A DNA stretch of 64,000 bases from Chengkuizengella sp. SCS-71B. GTDB lineage: Bacteria > Bacillota > Bacilli > Paenibacillales > KCTC-33759. Below are positions 37,574 through 46,233 of the stretch, piece after piece. Within the stretch, counting starts at the first letter, position 1; the number at the start of each line of letters is the position of its first letter. Location: NCBI RefSeq assembly GCF_040100845.1, contig NZ_JAZHSH010000001.1, forward strand, positions 3,580,501 through 3,644,500, written 5' to 3'. Below the pieces are notes generated by a model. That model ran no database searches. It had not been told where the DNA came from and worked only from the letters and a program-made list of their open reading frames with translations. The position numbers and the translations under genes were made by a program.

Positions 37574-37613
37574 AAGGATAGATAAAACAGAAACATCTGC
37601 TTCATCTATCCTT
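37574..37613 (-). terminator. Terminator of bcp
   Basis: A ten-base stem AAGGATAGAT (37574-37583) with its complement (37604-37613), and T-rich sequence following on the minus strand; 42 bases after the bcp stop. Confidence 0.75.
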
Positions 37614-37654
37614 CTCTTTCTACATATTGCTTTCAAATTTATCAGGTATTTCTA

Positions 37655-38122
37655 TTACAATTCTCTCACAGCTTCTAATACCTTCTGAACATGTTCCTTC
37701 ACTCTTACTTTACGCCACTCTTTTACTAATATTCCATCTGCATTAATTAAAAAAGTAGAACGCTCAACACCCATGTATTCTCTTCCATACATTTTTTTCA
37801 GAACCCAAACTCCGAACAATTCACACACCTTTTTTTCCACATCAGATAACAATAGAAATGGAAGATCATGTTTTTCAATAAATTTATCATGTGATTTTAA
37901 ATCATCAGGACTGATACCAATCACCTCTGTATTCAGCTTCCCATAATCTCCATGATAATCTCTGAAATCACACGATTCAGTCGTACATCCCGGTGTCATA
38001 TCCTTTGGATAAAAATAAATAACTACGTTTTTCCCACGAAAATCACTTAATGATACTTCTTTGCCATTAGATGCAGGTAGAGTAAAATTTGGAACTTCTT
38101 GTCCAACAGTTACTTGTGACAT
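37655..38122 (-). CDS. bcp: Thiol peroxidase of the Bcp/peroxiredoxin Q family
   Basis: 155 residues with the AhpC-TSA fold. FYPKDMTPGCTTESCDFRD contains the peroxidatic Cys (TPGCT) and, five residues on, the resolving Cys of the atypical two-Cys Bcp type. The later ERSTFLINADG motif is also typical. It reduces hydrogen and alkyl peroxides using thioredoxin. AAAGGGAGTG precedes the ATG. Single-gene unit with its own terminator. Confidence 0.92.
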   Translation of the reverse strand: MSQVTVGQEVPNFTLPASNGKEVSLSDFRGKNVVIYFYPKDMTPGCTTESCDFRDYHGDYGKLNTEVIGISPDDLKSHDKFIEKHDLPFLLLSDVEKKVCELFGVWVLKKMYGREYMGVERSTFLINADGILVKEWRKVRVKEHVQKVLEAVREL

Positions 38123-38296
38123 CTACATCACTCCCTTTTATTGAATTGAAAGAACTAACTAATCCCATTCATACATGCACATATCGTAACTTTAATCACT
38201 ATTATACCGTTTATATTCAATCAAATCCAAGCACTTCCTTTTAACAACAAACATTTCAATTTGTAAGACAGCTTCATGAAAAAGGGAGTTACAAAA

Positions 38297-38343
38297 AAAT
38301 CCATTTTAAAAAAAGATTAATAAAAATGGATTTCTTTAGATGA
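38297..38343 (-). terminator. Terminator of the MDR dehydrogenase gene
   Basis: AAATCCATTTT (38297-38307) pairs with AAAATGGATTT (38333-38343); seven As on the plus strand give a T-run on the minus strand. Confidence 0.8.
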
Positions 38344-38349
38344 GTTATG

Positions 38350-39312
38350 TTAAAATGTTATGACTACATTGCCCTTTTTGTGTCCTGTTTCAACGTATTT
38401 ATGTGCCTCTGATATTTGCTCCATTGGATAACTTCTATCGATTACAGATTTTAGTTTACCTGATTCAATAAGCCCTTTTAATAAATTTAAATCATTTTGA
38501 GTCCACGCAAAACTTGTCGCTGCAAATACTGCCTTTTTACTGCCAAATTTTGAAGTCCATAACATTTGAAGCATAATTGATAATGTAGGAATCGTTAAAA
38601 GGTAGACTCCGTTTTGCTTAAGTGAGCTCTTGCAACGTAAAAATGAACTTTTGCCTACTGTGTCAAAAATATAGTCATAAGTGTTACCATTTTTAGCAAA
38701 GTCCTTAGTTGTGTAATCAATCACATGATCAGCTCCCAAAGATTTCACTAAGTCTAAATTTTTTGTGCTGCATACCCCAGTTACTTCCGCTCCATAATAT
38801 TTGGCAAGCTGAACTGCAAAAGTACCTATACCTCCAGCAGCACCAACGATAAGCATTTTTTGCCCTTTTTGAATTTTAATTTTATCTCTAAGGAAAATCA
38901 AAGCTGTTAATCCCCCATAAAGGACGGCAGCCGCTTCACCATAGGTCATATTAGTAGGTTTTAATCCAATAATCCCTTCTTCTGGCAAACATTTATATTC
39001 AGCATGCGCCCCTAAACTGTCACGGCTGAATCCAAAGACTTGATCACCTTTCTTGAATAACTTCACATTTTTTCCTACTGCTTCAACTTCCCCAGACGGG
39101 TAATGCCCAAGCATCGAATTTTTTGGTTTTATAAAGCCATTAAAAAATCTAATAATGAATGGGGTACCTCTGCGACTGATACAGTCCGTTGAGGTCACAA
39201 TTGTTTCATAAATCCTAATCAATATTTCATTGTCCTTAGGTGAAGGCTTTTCTACTTCTTTAATTTTAAGGACATTCGGCGAGCCGTATTTTTGATACAC
39301 TATTGCTTTCAT
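38350..39312 (-). CDS. Zinc-free MDR-type NAD(P)H quinone/alcohol oxidoreductase
   Basis: About 320 residues, medium-chain dehydrogenase fold. The N-terminal GroES-like domain starts MKAIVYQKYGSPNVLKIKEV. The Rossmann motif is VGAAGGIGTFAVQLAKYYGAEVTGV, and VIDYTTKDF is typical of quinone oxidoreductase-like members. It lacks the zinc-ligand cluster of alcohol dehydrogenases. The start at 39312 (AAAAAGGAGTGATC ahead) is preferred over the ORF start at 39363, which adds 17 unlikely residues. Confidence 0.88.
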   Translation of the reverse strand: MKAIVYQKYGSPNVLKIKEVEKPSPKDNEILIRIYETIVTSTDCISRRGTPFIIRFFNGFIKPKNSMLGHYPSGEVEAVGKNVKLFKKGDQVFGFSRDSLGAHAEYKCLPEEGIIGLKPTNMTYGEAAAVLYGGLTALIFLRDKIKIQKGQKMLIVGAAGGIGTFAVQLAKYYGAEVTGVCSTKNLDLVKSLGADHVIDYTTKDFAKNGNTYDYIFDTVGKSSFLRCKSSLKQNGVYLLTIPTLSIMLQMLWTSKFGSKKAVFAATSFAWTQNDLNLLKGLIESGKLKSVIDRSYPMEQISEAHKYVETGHKKGNVVITF

Positions 39313-39374
39313 CTGTTTGATCACTCCTTTTTGATTGATAAACAAATATTTATGAATTTTCACATTATTTTTCT

Positions 39375-39617
39375 TTACTTTTGTGTCTTGTTTTCAGTCT
39401 CATCCTCTATTGAGAAAGAAAAGACTTCTTCTAAAGGTGAGTTAAAGACATGAGCAATACGAAAAGCTAATTCCAAAGAAGGGGAATACTTGCCCTTTTC
39501 GATGGCTACGATAGTTTGTCGCGTTACGCCTACTTTTTCAGCTAATTGTTTTTGTGTCATTTCATCATGATAAAAACGTAATTTACGAATGTTGTTGTCA
39601 ATAAGGCATTTACTCAT
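39375..39617 (-). CDS. Small XRE-family (Cro/CI-type) regulator
   Basis: 80 residues, nearly all a helix-turn-helix: MTQKQLAEKVGVTRQTIVAIEKGKYSPSLELAFRIA, ending in a short acidic tail. This compact type (YozG/YvaO-like) is usually encoded with a small membrane protein, as here: the upstream gene ends two bases before it. It probably regulates its own two-gene unit. Confidence 0.9.
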   Translation of the reverse strand: MSKCLIDNNIRKLRFYHDEMTQKQLAEKVGVTRQTIVAIEKGKYSPSLELAFRIAHVFNSPLEEVFSFSIEDETENKTQK

Positions 39618-39619
39618 TT

Positions 39620-40066
39620 TTAAAATCCTCTCCGATAATAATAGAGCATTGAAAGACTATCCATCATGGATCCCACAGATCCAGAGATAAAGAGGGTGGA
39701 GAACATCACATTAGGTGACATACCAATCGCTAGAGATCCCATTGCAAGCAAGAATCCGGTTACAAACACATAATAAGAGTTTCTTGTTGCTTTCAATTCA
39801 ATTAATTTATCTCGTTCATCTGTAATGGAAGGTAATTCTTCTTTGGTTACAACTGTATTGATGATACCGAATAAAATTTGTACGACGATATTAACAACAA
39901 TGGTCACGATAATTAATACAAAGAAGAGAGAGCCCCAAAAGCTAAAGATATTTCCGGAATTTAAAGTCCCTTCTTGAAATTTCAGAAACACATAAATAAA
40001 AAATCCTGTGGAAATAAATATCGTGCATATTAAATCAACAATTTTACTTTTTTCTCGATAAGACAT
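39620..40066 (-). CDS. Four-helix membrane protein paired with the XRE regulator
   Basis: 148 residues with four hydrophobic segments (about 10-27, 43-65, 98-115, 120-140) and a charged loop TKEELPSITDERDKLIELKATRN between the second and third. It resembles the DUF2178-type membrane proteins that accompany small XRE regulators. Function unknown. AAGGAGGAAGAA precedes the ATG. Confidence 0.75.
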   Translation of the reverse strand: MSYREKSKIVDLICTIFISTGFFIYVFLKFQEGTLNSGNIFSFWGSLFFVLIIVTIVVNIVVQILFGIINTVVTKEELPSITDERDKLIELKATRNSYYVFVTGFLLAMGSLAIGMSPNVMFSTLFISGSVGSMMDSLSMLYYYRRGF

Positions 40067-40280
40067 TTCTTCCTCCTTAAGTCCATTTTAATTTACCTTT
40101 AGTAAATAATTATATACATATAGTAAAATAAAACATTCTAAATGTCAAATATATTTTACATAATAAATCTAAATTATTCCAAATAAAATTTAAATAGAAT
40201 ACCAGCTTTCTAAAGAATAATTAACTTTATAATAATAAATACTAATTTTGAATCAACAATTCTTAAAAAAGGTGAACGAA

Positions 40281-41174
40281 ATGTCAAACGATATGCTTAA
40301 TTTAGATGTGATAAAAAGGGCAATATCTTCAAATAATGCCCAATGGAAAGCAGAAGAATCTGTTATGTCCTTACTCCCGTTTGAGGAAAAGAAGCTATTA
40401 CTAGGTGCAACTCCTCCTAAAGGAGAGCCTAGAGCAGAGGAGATTGAACAACTCATCATCTCAAAAAAAGAAAAGATGGAGAATGAAAGTTCTATCAAAG
40501 TGCCAACAACCTATGATTTAAGAAATGTAGATGGTAAAAATTTTGTAACAGATATCAAGGATCAGTTTAAAGATAAATGTGGTTCATGTGTAGCCTTTGG
40601 AACAATAGCTACTGTAGAGAGCAGCTTACGTGTTCAACATAACCATCCCGATCTCAACGTGGATCTTAGTGAAGCGCATTTATTTTTCTGTCACGGTCCT
40701 GAATGTGGAGCAGCTTGTAGGAGTGGATGGTGGCCGACCGCTGCATTAGAGACTTTTAAGAATAAAGGAGTTGTTGACGAAGAATGTTATAAATATGAAG
40801 ATGGAATCGAGCATCAAGACTGCAGCGGGCTATGTACAGATTCAGAAAGTCGTACACAAAAGATTCAAGGGTATACAAATTTAACATGGAATCCTACTCA
40901 AATTAAAGAGTGGATATCATCGAAGGGACCAGTTAGCGCATGTTTTGTCGTATATGAGGACTTTTTTTGTTATAAATCTGGGATATATAAACATTGTGAA
41001 GGTGAAATTGTTTATGGGCACTGCGTTGCTATCGTCGGGTACAACGACAATCCAGGTTACTGGATTTGTAAGAATAGTTGGTCTAGTAAGTGGGGAGATC
41101 AAGGTTTCTTCAAAATCGCTTACGGCGAATGCGCAATTGATAGTTGGTTAAATCAAGGAGTAATTGTTAATTAA
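40281..41174 (+). CDS. Papain-family (C1) cysteine protease
   Basis: 297 residues. The C1 active site is complete: oxyanion Gln95 in KDQFKDKCGSCVAF, Cys103, His247 in YGHCVAIVGYN, and Asn265 in WICKNSWSSKWGDQG. Two residues are inserted between Gln and Cys compared with papain, and the usual Trp after the Cys is Val. There is no signal peptide, and an 85-residue N-terminal region may be a short propeptide. The ATG at 40281 (AAGGTGAACGA ahead) is used rather than the TTG at 40248. Many cysteines suggest disulfides, odd for a protein without a visible export signal. Monocistronic, and opposite in strand to its neighbours. Confidence 0.85.
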   Translation: MSNDMLNLDVIKRAISSNNAQWKAEESVMSLLPFEEKKLLLGATPPKGEPRAEEIEQLIISKKEKMENESSIKVPTTYDLRNVDGKNFVTDIKDQFKDKCGSCVAFGTIATVESSLRVQHNHPDLNVDLSEAHLFFCHGPECGAACRSGWWPTAALETFKNKGVVDEECYKYEDGIEHQDCSGLCTDSESRTQKIQGYTNLTWNPTQIKEWISSKGPVSACFVVYEDFFCYKSGIYKHCEGEIVYGHCVAIVGYNDNPGYWICKNSWSSKWGDQGFFKIAYGECAIDSWLNQGVIVN

Positions 41175-41243
41175 AATGCGAATTTATTGAATACCTCAAA
41201 TTTATTATATAGATATATCAATTGCACATATTCTATCTCATTT

Positions 41244-41924
41244 CTAATTTGAATCATCAACTATTGGATTGAAGCCTTTTATCATCAGATAAACAGCCAG
41301 AACCAACTCAAATATAGCTAGTGGTATATTCATTATAAAGTAACTTGGGGTTACTATTTTAATTAAGTCAAACATCAACAGAAATGTTGCTATTAGTGTG
41401 AAAATAGAGCCAATAAAACCCCAGACTGAAAGCCATTTTGGAATAAGTTTCATTCGAAAAAAACAAAAATATAGTATTAAGCCACCTAAACTCCACGGTA
41501 GTATCATTCCAATATGATTCATCAAATCTCTACCTACTCTGAGTAATTCCCCTATAATTAGGAAATAGGATGGACTTGGCTGACCTTCTATTACAAAACG
41601 TTCACTTATGAATAATAGTAACAGAAGAGACACTATTCCAACAAAAAGAAAGGCCGCTCCAATAATTCTGAATCCGAAATACCCAAGGGCCATGCCTTCA
41701 TTATGTTTCTTAATTATTGGATATAATAAAACCGCAATACACACATATACAGCAGCCATAGTAAATTGAAAAAAAGCAGCCATCAATACTTGCATTTTGA
41801 TTGATGATAGTTTAATAAGATAATCCGATCTCTCTAGCGCTGGAACCGATGACAATATACCAAAAACTATTCCTAAGATTAATAATATTCCAAATGTTAT
41901 CGCTGTTTTTCTGTTGGAATACAT
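41244..41924 (-). CDS. DUF4386-type six-helix membrane protein
   Basis: 226 residues with about six hydrophobic segments and the family-like opening NRKTAITFGILLILGIVFGI. GYFGFRIIGAAFLFVGI and the RVGRDLMNHIGMILPWSLGG segment are typical of DUF4386 proteins. Function unknown. GAGGAGTGAATT precedes the ATG. Confidence 0.8.
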   Translation of the reverse strand: MYSNRKTAITFGILLILGIVFGILSSVPALERSDYLIKLSSIKMQVLMAAFFQFTMAAVYVCIAVLLYPIIKKHNEGMALGYFGFRIIGAAFLFVGIVSLLLLLFISERFVIEGQPSPSYFLIIGELLRVGRDLMNHIGMILPWSLGGLILYFCFFRMKLIPKWLSVWGFIGSIFTLIATFLLMFDLIKIVTPSYFIMNIPLAIFELVLAVYLMIKGFNPIVDDSN

Positions 41925-42009
41925 AATTCACTCCTCCTCATGGTACTGTTTAAATGTTAATGTATATCTTTGATTTGAATCACACCCATGATTTCCACTC
42001 TCCTTTTCA

Positions 42010-42252
42010 CTATCCTTTTAAAAATTGTTTCCAAACTTTTAGCTCTAAAGGAATCATCTGTTTATATGATGTTGTCAGTATTTCTCTAACTTCTAATGGG
42101 ACTTCATCTTGTTTGAGCTGTTCATCAAATATCTTTACAGCATTTCTTTTACTTCTTTTTAACTTCATAAACAATAAAGATAGTTTATTTAAAAACAATA
42201 CAGAACCCAAAAAAATCTGTACAAATCCAACTGTCTTCCTTATCCATTTCAT
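42010..42252 (-). CDS. Small single-span membrane protein, last gene of the ECF sigma operon
   Basis: 80 residues with one hydrophobic segment (about 8-28) and a basic, helical tail. The start has AAGGAGAGTAG upstream. It follows the 99-residue gene by six bases, so it belongs to the sigma/anti-sigma operon. No family recognised. Confidence 0.6.
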   Translation of the reverse strand: MKWIRKTVGFVQIFLGSVLFLNKLSLLFMKLKRSKRNAVKIFDEQLKQDEVPLEVREILTTSYKQMIPLELKVWKQFLKG

Positions 42253-42258
42253 TGGTTT

Positions 42259-42558
42259 CTACTCTCCTTGATGTTGAGTATCATTAAAACTTTTCATTAC
42301 ATCTTTAAGCGAAAACATGTAGTCTTTAGCCATTTGCACAGCTACCTCCTGAGGAATTCCTGCATCCACTAATTCCTTATACAAAGAACCTACTGCTTTT
42401 CCCATATCACTTGCTGATTTTTGAGAATACAAGGTATTTAATAGATTAGTGATTAATTCAGGTACTTTTTTAGAAGCCACCTCTAATAATTCTGCTACTT
42501 CCTCTACAGAGGGGCCACCATGATTTTCATACTCATTATATTTATGATGATTAGACAT
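42259..42558 (-). CDS. Small soluble protein of the ECF sigma operon
   Basis: 99 residues, mostly helical, no membrane segment, starting MSNHHKYNEYENHGGPS. It has two similar helical stretches, EEVAELLEVASKKVPELI and VQMAKDYMFSLKDVMKSF. Strong AAAGGAGTG ahead. Family not recognised; it may be a target of, or partner to, the sigma/anti-sigma pair (inference). Confidence 0.6.
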   Translation of the reverse strand: MSNHHKYNEYENHGGPSVEEVAELLEVASKKVPELITNLLNTLYSQKSASDMGKAVGSLYKELVDAGIPQEVAVQMAKDYMFSLKDVMKSFNDTQHQGE

Positions 42559-42586
42559 TTGAATAACACTCCTTTATTTTTTATAA

Positions 42587-42997
42587 CTAACCATTACTTC
42601 TAAAAACTGGCTTTAAACTTTTTGTTAATTGTAAAAACTCGCCTTTATACGTTGTTGTTAAAGTATTAAAAATATGATTTACTACATCAAATGGATTGAG
42701 TATCTTATTATTTTTCAACTGCAATGGCAAGTTAGAAGCTTCTGTTTCTTCCAACTGATCCGTATAGATTTGGGTTTTTATTCTTGAAAATAAATCTTCA
42801 GTAAACTGTTCATTAACTCCCTCTTTAATTGATAGTTCCTCTACTTTTTTATTCAACTCTACGAAATAAACGAGTTCATTCCTACAATGATTACAGGTTG
42901 CAATATGCTGATAAGCAGACACTTTTTCACTGCTGTTTAATGTTCCATTTACTAACCATGGGATGAGCTCCTGCATTTGAACACACACGTCACTCAT
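42587..42997 (-). CDS. Zinc-binding anti-sigma factor
   Basis: 136 residues opening with a zf-HC2-type motif: Cys5 near the start and HIATCNHCRNEL (H-x3-C-x2-C) at about residues 32-43, the ZAS signature of zinc-binding anti-sigma factors. No transmembrane helix is obvious, so it may be cytoplasmic and redox-responsive like RsrA-type factors. It overlaps the sigma gene by 8 bases, the usual coupling of such pairs. Confidence 0.82.
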   Translation of the reverse strand: MSDVCVQMQELIPWLVNGTLNSSEKVSAYQHIATCNHCRNELVYFVELNKKVEELSIKEGVNEQFTEDLFSRIKTQIYTDQLEETEASNLPLQLKNNKILNPFDVVNHIFNTLTTTYKGEFLQLTKSLKPVFRSNG

Positions 42998-43568
42998 TGC
43001 TCAACACCCCTTTCTCTAAACTCTTTCGCAACTGCTTCTTTAGTTGGTATACTCGGCTTTTCACAGTTCCCTCTGGTATTTTTAAAAGCTCTGATATTTC
43101 TTTGTAGGACATCTTCATGTAAAACACCAAATAAGTTAACTCTTGTTCATTAGGTTGCAAAGATTCCAGCGCTTTTTGAATAGAAATTTCATCTAATATT
43201 TGCTTCGAAAAATCTTCAGTTTCAGGAAAATGCTGTACACTTTCTAGCCATGTATTTTTTTCGTTGTTGTATTTACTTCTGTAGCGATCCATTAGTTTAT
43301 GTTTTGCGATACTAATAATCCAAGTGGATACCGTTGATTTTTCATTATATTTGCCAGCACCTCTCCAAACCGCTAGAAAAACCTCCTGTAAAATATCTTC
43401 AATCATATGCGAATCATTCAGTCTTAACCTGAGATATCCCGTTACTTTTTGCACAAATTCTTTGTAGAGGATTTGAAACGAATCCATATCTCCTTCGGAA
43501 ACTTTTATCACCAACTGTTTCCGGCGTTTTTCCTCATTTTTAACGCCGGTTGGTAAAAATCCATGCAA
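42990..43568 (-). CDS. ECF-subfamily RNA polymerase sigma factor
   Basis: 192 residues with region 2 (MIEDILQEVFLAVWRGAGKY, then TVSTWIISIAKHKLMDRYR) and region 4 (LTYLVFYMKMSYKEISELLKIPEGTVKSRVYQLKK). It directs RNA polymerase to a small regulon under control of the adjacent anti-sigma factor. AGGTGG precedes the ATG. Its own target promoter could not be identified confidently in the 43569-43772 gap. Confidence 0.92.
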   Translation of the reverse strand: MHGFLPTGVKNEEKRRKQLVIKVSEGDMDSFQILYKEFVQKVTGYLRLRLNDSHMIEDILQEVFLAVWRGAGKYNEKSTVSTWIISIAKHKLMDRYRSKYNNEKNTWLESVQHFPETEDFSKQILDEISIQKALESLQPNEQELTYLVFYMKMSYKEISELLKIPEGTVKSRVYQLKKQLRKSLEKGVLSNE

Positions 43569-43683
43569 CCACCTACTTTCAATCTCATGCTTTCATAATC
43601 TTAGTCGTTAAATTCTTCAAGAAGGTTCATTTTATTTAATACATTTTTTAATAATTATAAAATCTAACAGGAAATAGACCAAA

Positions 43684-43716
43684 CAGCTCATGAATCACAT
43701 TCTAATTCATGAGCTG
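43684..43716 (-). terminator. Terminator-like hairpin after the histidine kinase gene
   Basis: A perfect 12-base stem (CAGCTCATGAAT at 43684-43695 and its complement at 43705-43716) with a 9-base loop, 57 bases after the kinase stop. The T-run is weak, so confidence is moderate. Confidence 0.55.
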
Positions 43717-43772
43717 TATGATCAATCTTTCTTTTAAAACTACATTTCTTTATATTATTCTTATCAATTACA

Positions 43773-45134
43773 TTATTGTCTTAAAGGTAATATCACAGTA
43801 AATGATGTTCCTTTTTCAAATTCACTGTCTACTTTAATATGACCTTGATGGATGGAAACAATTTTATGTGCAATGGAAAGACCTAATCCATTTCCACCAA
43901 AAGATCTGGTCCTAGCTTTATCCGCTTTATAAAAACGTTCAAAAATATGTTGTAAATCTTCGGTTTTGATCCCAATGCCCGTATCTTTAAAAGTAACTTT
44001 AATGATGGATTCACTTTTATATAAAGATATATATATATAATTGTTGTCAGGTGTATATCTAATACTGTTTGTGAAAAGGTTTATCCATACCTGTTCCAAT
44101 TGAAACTCATCTGCATGAATTGTAACTTTAGGTAAATTCAAATCAATTTTCAATTGCTTTTCAGACCATAGAGGTTCACTTTTAACTACAACTTTTCTAA
44201 TTTGTTCATCTAGTTGATATGTTTTGGGGTGAAAAGGATGATGTTCAGAATCTAGAGATGCCAATTTTAATAAATCCTCACTCAATTTAGAAAGACGCTT
44301 ACTTTCATCCTCAATGATTTGTAGATACTTATGTCTATCTTCTTCTTTAACCAGGTTATCCTTTATTGCTTTTGTAAAACCGCGAATCGAAGTTAAAGGA
44401 GATTGAATTTCATGAGATACATTTCCAACAAATTCTTGTCTCATTGTTTCAAGTTTTTGTAGTTGTTGTGTCATATGATTAAAGCTATCAGTTAAATCGC
44501 CAATTTCATCCTTTCTACGATGTTTAATTTGCACATCATAGTTTCCCTTAGCTAATTCCTTTGTTGCTTTTGTTATACGTCGTATCGGTATAACAAGGTA
44601 AGTAGCTGAAATACTAAATAAAATACTACCTATAATAAGGATCGTAAATAAAATAATTTGAAATAAGTATTTAACTTGATTCCATTCTTCAGGAAAATCA
44701 GGGGAAATAAAAAGGGCATAGTTTGTATTATCAATTTCAAATGGTATACCTACAATACGTTCTGCTGGATCATCTGACCACGCAACCGTATCTGCACTAA
44801 ATATTTCTCCATTTAGCACGTGTTCAACATCGTCCTTTAGAATGGTATAGTTATCAAAATTAGATCCATACGAAATAATCTCATTTTGCCCTTGGTAAAG
44901 ATTCAGACGATAAGTAAACAAGGTTGAGTTATTAAAAAAGGATTCCATGTCCTCTTCTGGTGTTGATTGATACAACTCCATAAACTCTTCCCCAACATCT
45001 ATTAAACGTTGATCTAATTTTTGTTTGAAATCGCTGTAAAAAATATAATAGGCGGCTAATAAACCAATCATCAAACTGATTAATACAGCAGCAATGAACA
45101 GATAGGCATATCTAATATAAATAGATTTTCTCAT
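43773..45134 (-). CDS. Two-component sensor histidine kinase
   Basis: 453 residues: transmembrane helix 1 (about 10-32), an outside sensor domain of about 120 residues, transmembrane helix 2 (about 157-182), HAMP, HisKA with phospho-His241 in FVGNVSHEIQSPLTSI, and HATPase with N, G1 (DTGIGIK), F and G2 (GNGLGLSIA) boxes. It is like PhoR/CssS-type kinases. It overlaps the regulator gene by four bases. The signal is unknown. Confidence 0.92.
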   Translation of the reverse strand: MRKSIYIRYAYLFIAAVLISLMIGLLAAYYIFYSDFKQKLDQRLIDVGEEFMELYQSTPEEDMESFFNNSTLFTYRLNLYQGQNEIISYGSNFDNYTILKDDVEHVLNGEIFSADTVAWSDDPAERIVGIPFEIDNTNYALFISPDFPEEWNQVKYLFQIILFTILIIGSILFSISATYLVIPIRRITKATKELAKGNYDVQIKHRRKDEIGDLTDSFNHMTQQLQKLETMRQEFVGNVSHEIQSPLTSIRGFTKAIKDNLVKEEDRHKYLQIIEDESKRLSKLSEDLLKLASLDSEHHPFHPKTYQLDEQIRKVVVKSEPLWSEKQLKIDLNLPKVTIHADEFQLEQVWINLFTNSIRYTPDNNYIYISLYKSESIIKVTFKDTGIGIKTEDLQHIFERFYKADKARTRSFGGNGLGLSIAHKIVSIHQGHIKVDSEFEKGTSFTVILPLRQ

Positions 45135-45805
45135 GAAATAACCTCTAAACGATATCCTAAACCTCTAATCGTAGAAATTTGTATCATATCGGTTTTTTCT
45201 TTAATTCTTTGCCGTAGACGTTTGATGTGTACATCTACAGTTCTGTCATCTCCTTCATAATCAAGACCCCAAATCTTTTCAATCAGCTGATCTCGAGTGA
45301 ATATCTGGTTTGGGAAATTTGCTAACTGAAACAATACCTCAAACTCCTTTAAAGGTAACGTTAAACTATCTCCATTGATTGACACTTTTTTAGTTTTTGC
45401 ATCCATTTGTATATCACCTATTTTAATAATTTGTGAGTTCATCACTTTATATCTTCTAAGCAAAGCTTTTACTCGCACAATTAACTCCATAGGATCAAAA
45501 GGTTTCACTAAATAATCGTCAGTACCTAACTCGAATCCTTTTACTTTATCTTCTGTAGTACCTTTAGCAGTCACCATTAATACAGGGATTTCGTATAAAT
45601 CTCGAATCTCCTTGCAGAGTTCCCACCCGTTTATATGAGGCATCATAATATCAATAATCGCAAGATTAATCTTTTCTTTTTCCAAAATATTCAATGCTTC
45701 TCTACCGTCACTGGCTTCAAGTATCATATAGCCTTCATTATTTAAGTAAAGTGAAATAAGATGACGAATGCTTTCATCATCGTCTGCAACCAAAATTTTA
45801 ACCAT
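45131..45805 (-). CDS. OmpR/PhoB-family response regulator
   Basis: About 224 residues. Receiver domain with VADDDES, phospho-Asp52 in AIIDIMMP, and Lys in LVKPFDP; C-terminal winged helix with LPLKEFEVLFQLA and DRTVDVHIKRLRQRI. The ATG at 45803-45805, with GAAAGGAGATC ahead, is used; the ORF-opening ATG at 45838 is upstream of that ribosome binding site. Forms an operon with the kinase. Confidence 0.93.
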   Translation of the reverse strand: MVKILVADDDESIRHLISLYLNNEGYMILEASDGREALNILEKEKINLAIIDIMMPHINGWELCKEIRDLYEIPVLMVTAKGTTEDKVKGFELGTDDYLVKPFDPMELIVRVKALLRRYKVMNSQIIKIGDIQMDAKTKKVSINGDSLTLPLKEFEVLFQLANFPNQIFTRDQLIEKIWGLDYEGDDRTVDVHIKRLRQRIKEKTDMIQISTIRGLGYRLEVIS

Positions 45806-45900
45806 GTTTGATCTCCTTTCACTCTTCATAATTAACATATCTATGGATTACTTGTTTTATTGTAACAGTGTAATATGAACTAGATATGAACAAACCACCT

Positions 45901-46233
45901 AATCGGTCTTAAGACACATTTTGCAGAGACATTCCTGTTACGACTGACTTTTGCGGGCTTTGGCAAGTGGAAGGAGTGACAGGAACCCTTTCTCTCTCAC
46001 CTTAATCGGTCTTAAGACTTCTTAATCACTTCCAGTGAACTAACTGCTGCGACTGACTTTTGCGGGCTTTGCAAGTGGAAGGAGTAACAGCAATCCTTTC
46101 TCTCACCTAATTGGTCTTAAGACTTCTTAATCACTTCCAGTGAACTAACTGCTGCGACTGACTTTTGCGGGTTTTGCAAGTGGAAGGAGTGGCAGTTAGT
46201 TCACTGGATTACCAACAAGAAGTCTCTAAGACC
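45901..46233. repeat. Three tandem structured repeats of about 105 bases
   Basis: Units begin at 45901, 46004 and 46109, each with TCGGTCTTAAGAC or a close variant. Each carries the core CGACTGACTTTTGCGGG then TTTGCAAGTGGAAGGAGT. The core is framed by different self-complementary arms: TTCCTGTTAC with GTGACAGGAA in unit 1 (45932-45941, 45976-45985), a short TGCTG/CAGCA in unit 2, and a perfect 16-base arm in unit 3 (46137-46152 with 46192-46207). An outer AAGAAGTCT arm of unit 3 runs into the last codons of the ABC permease. No coding frame. This fills most of the 45806-46225 gap. Confidence 0.85.

Noticed and set aside
45901-46233. CRISPR array
   Set aside because: There are only three units of about 105 bases, with no short repeat/spacer alternation and no cas genes; the units are hairpin repeats.
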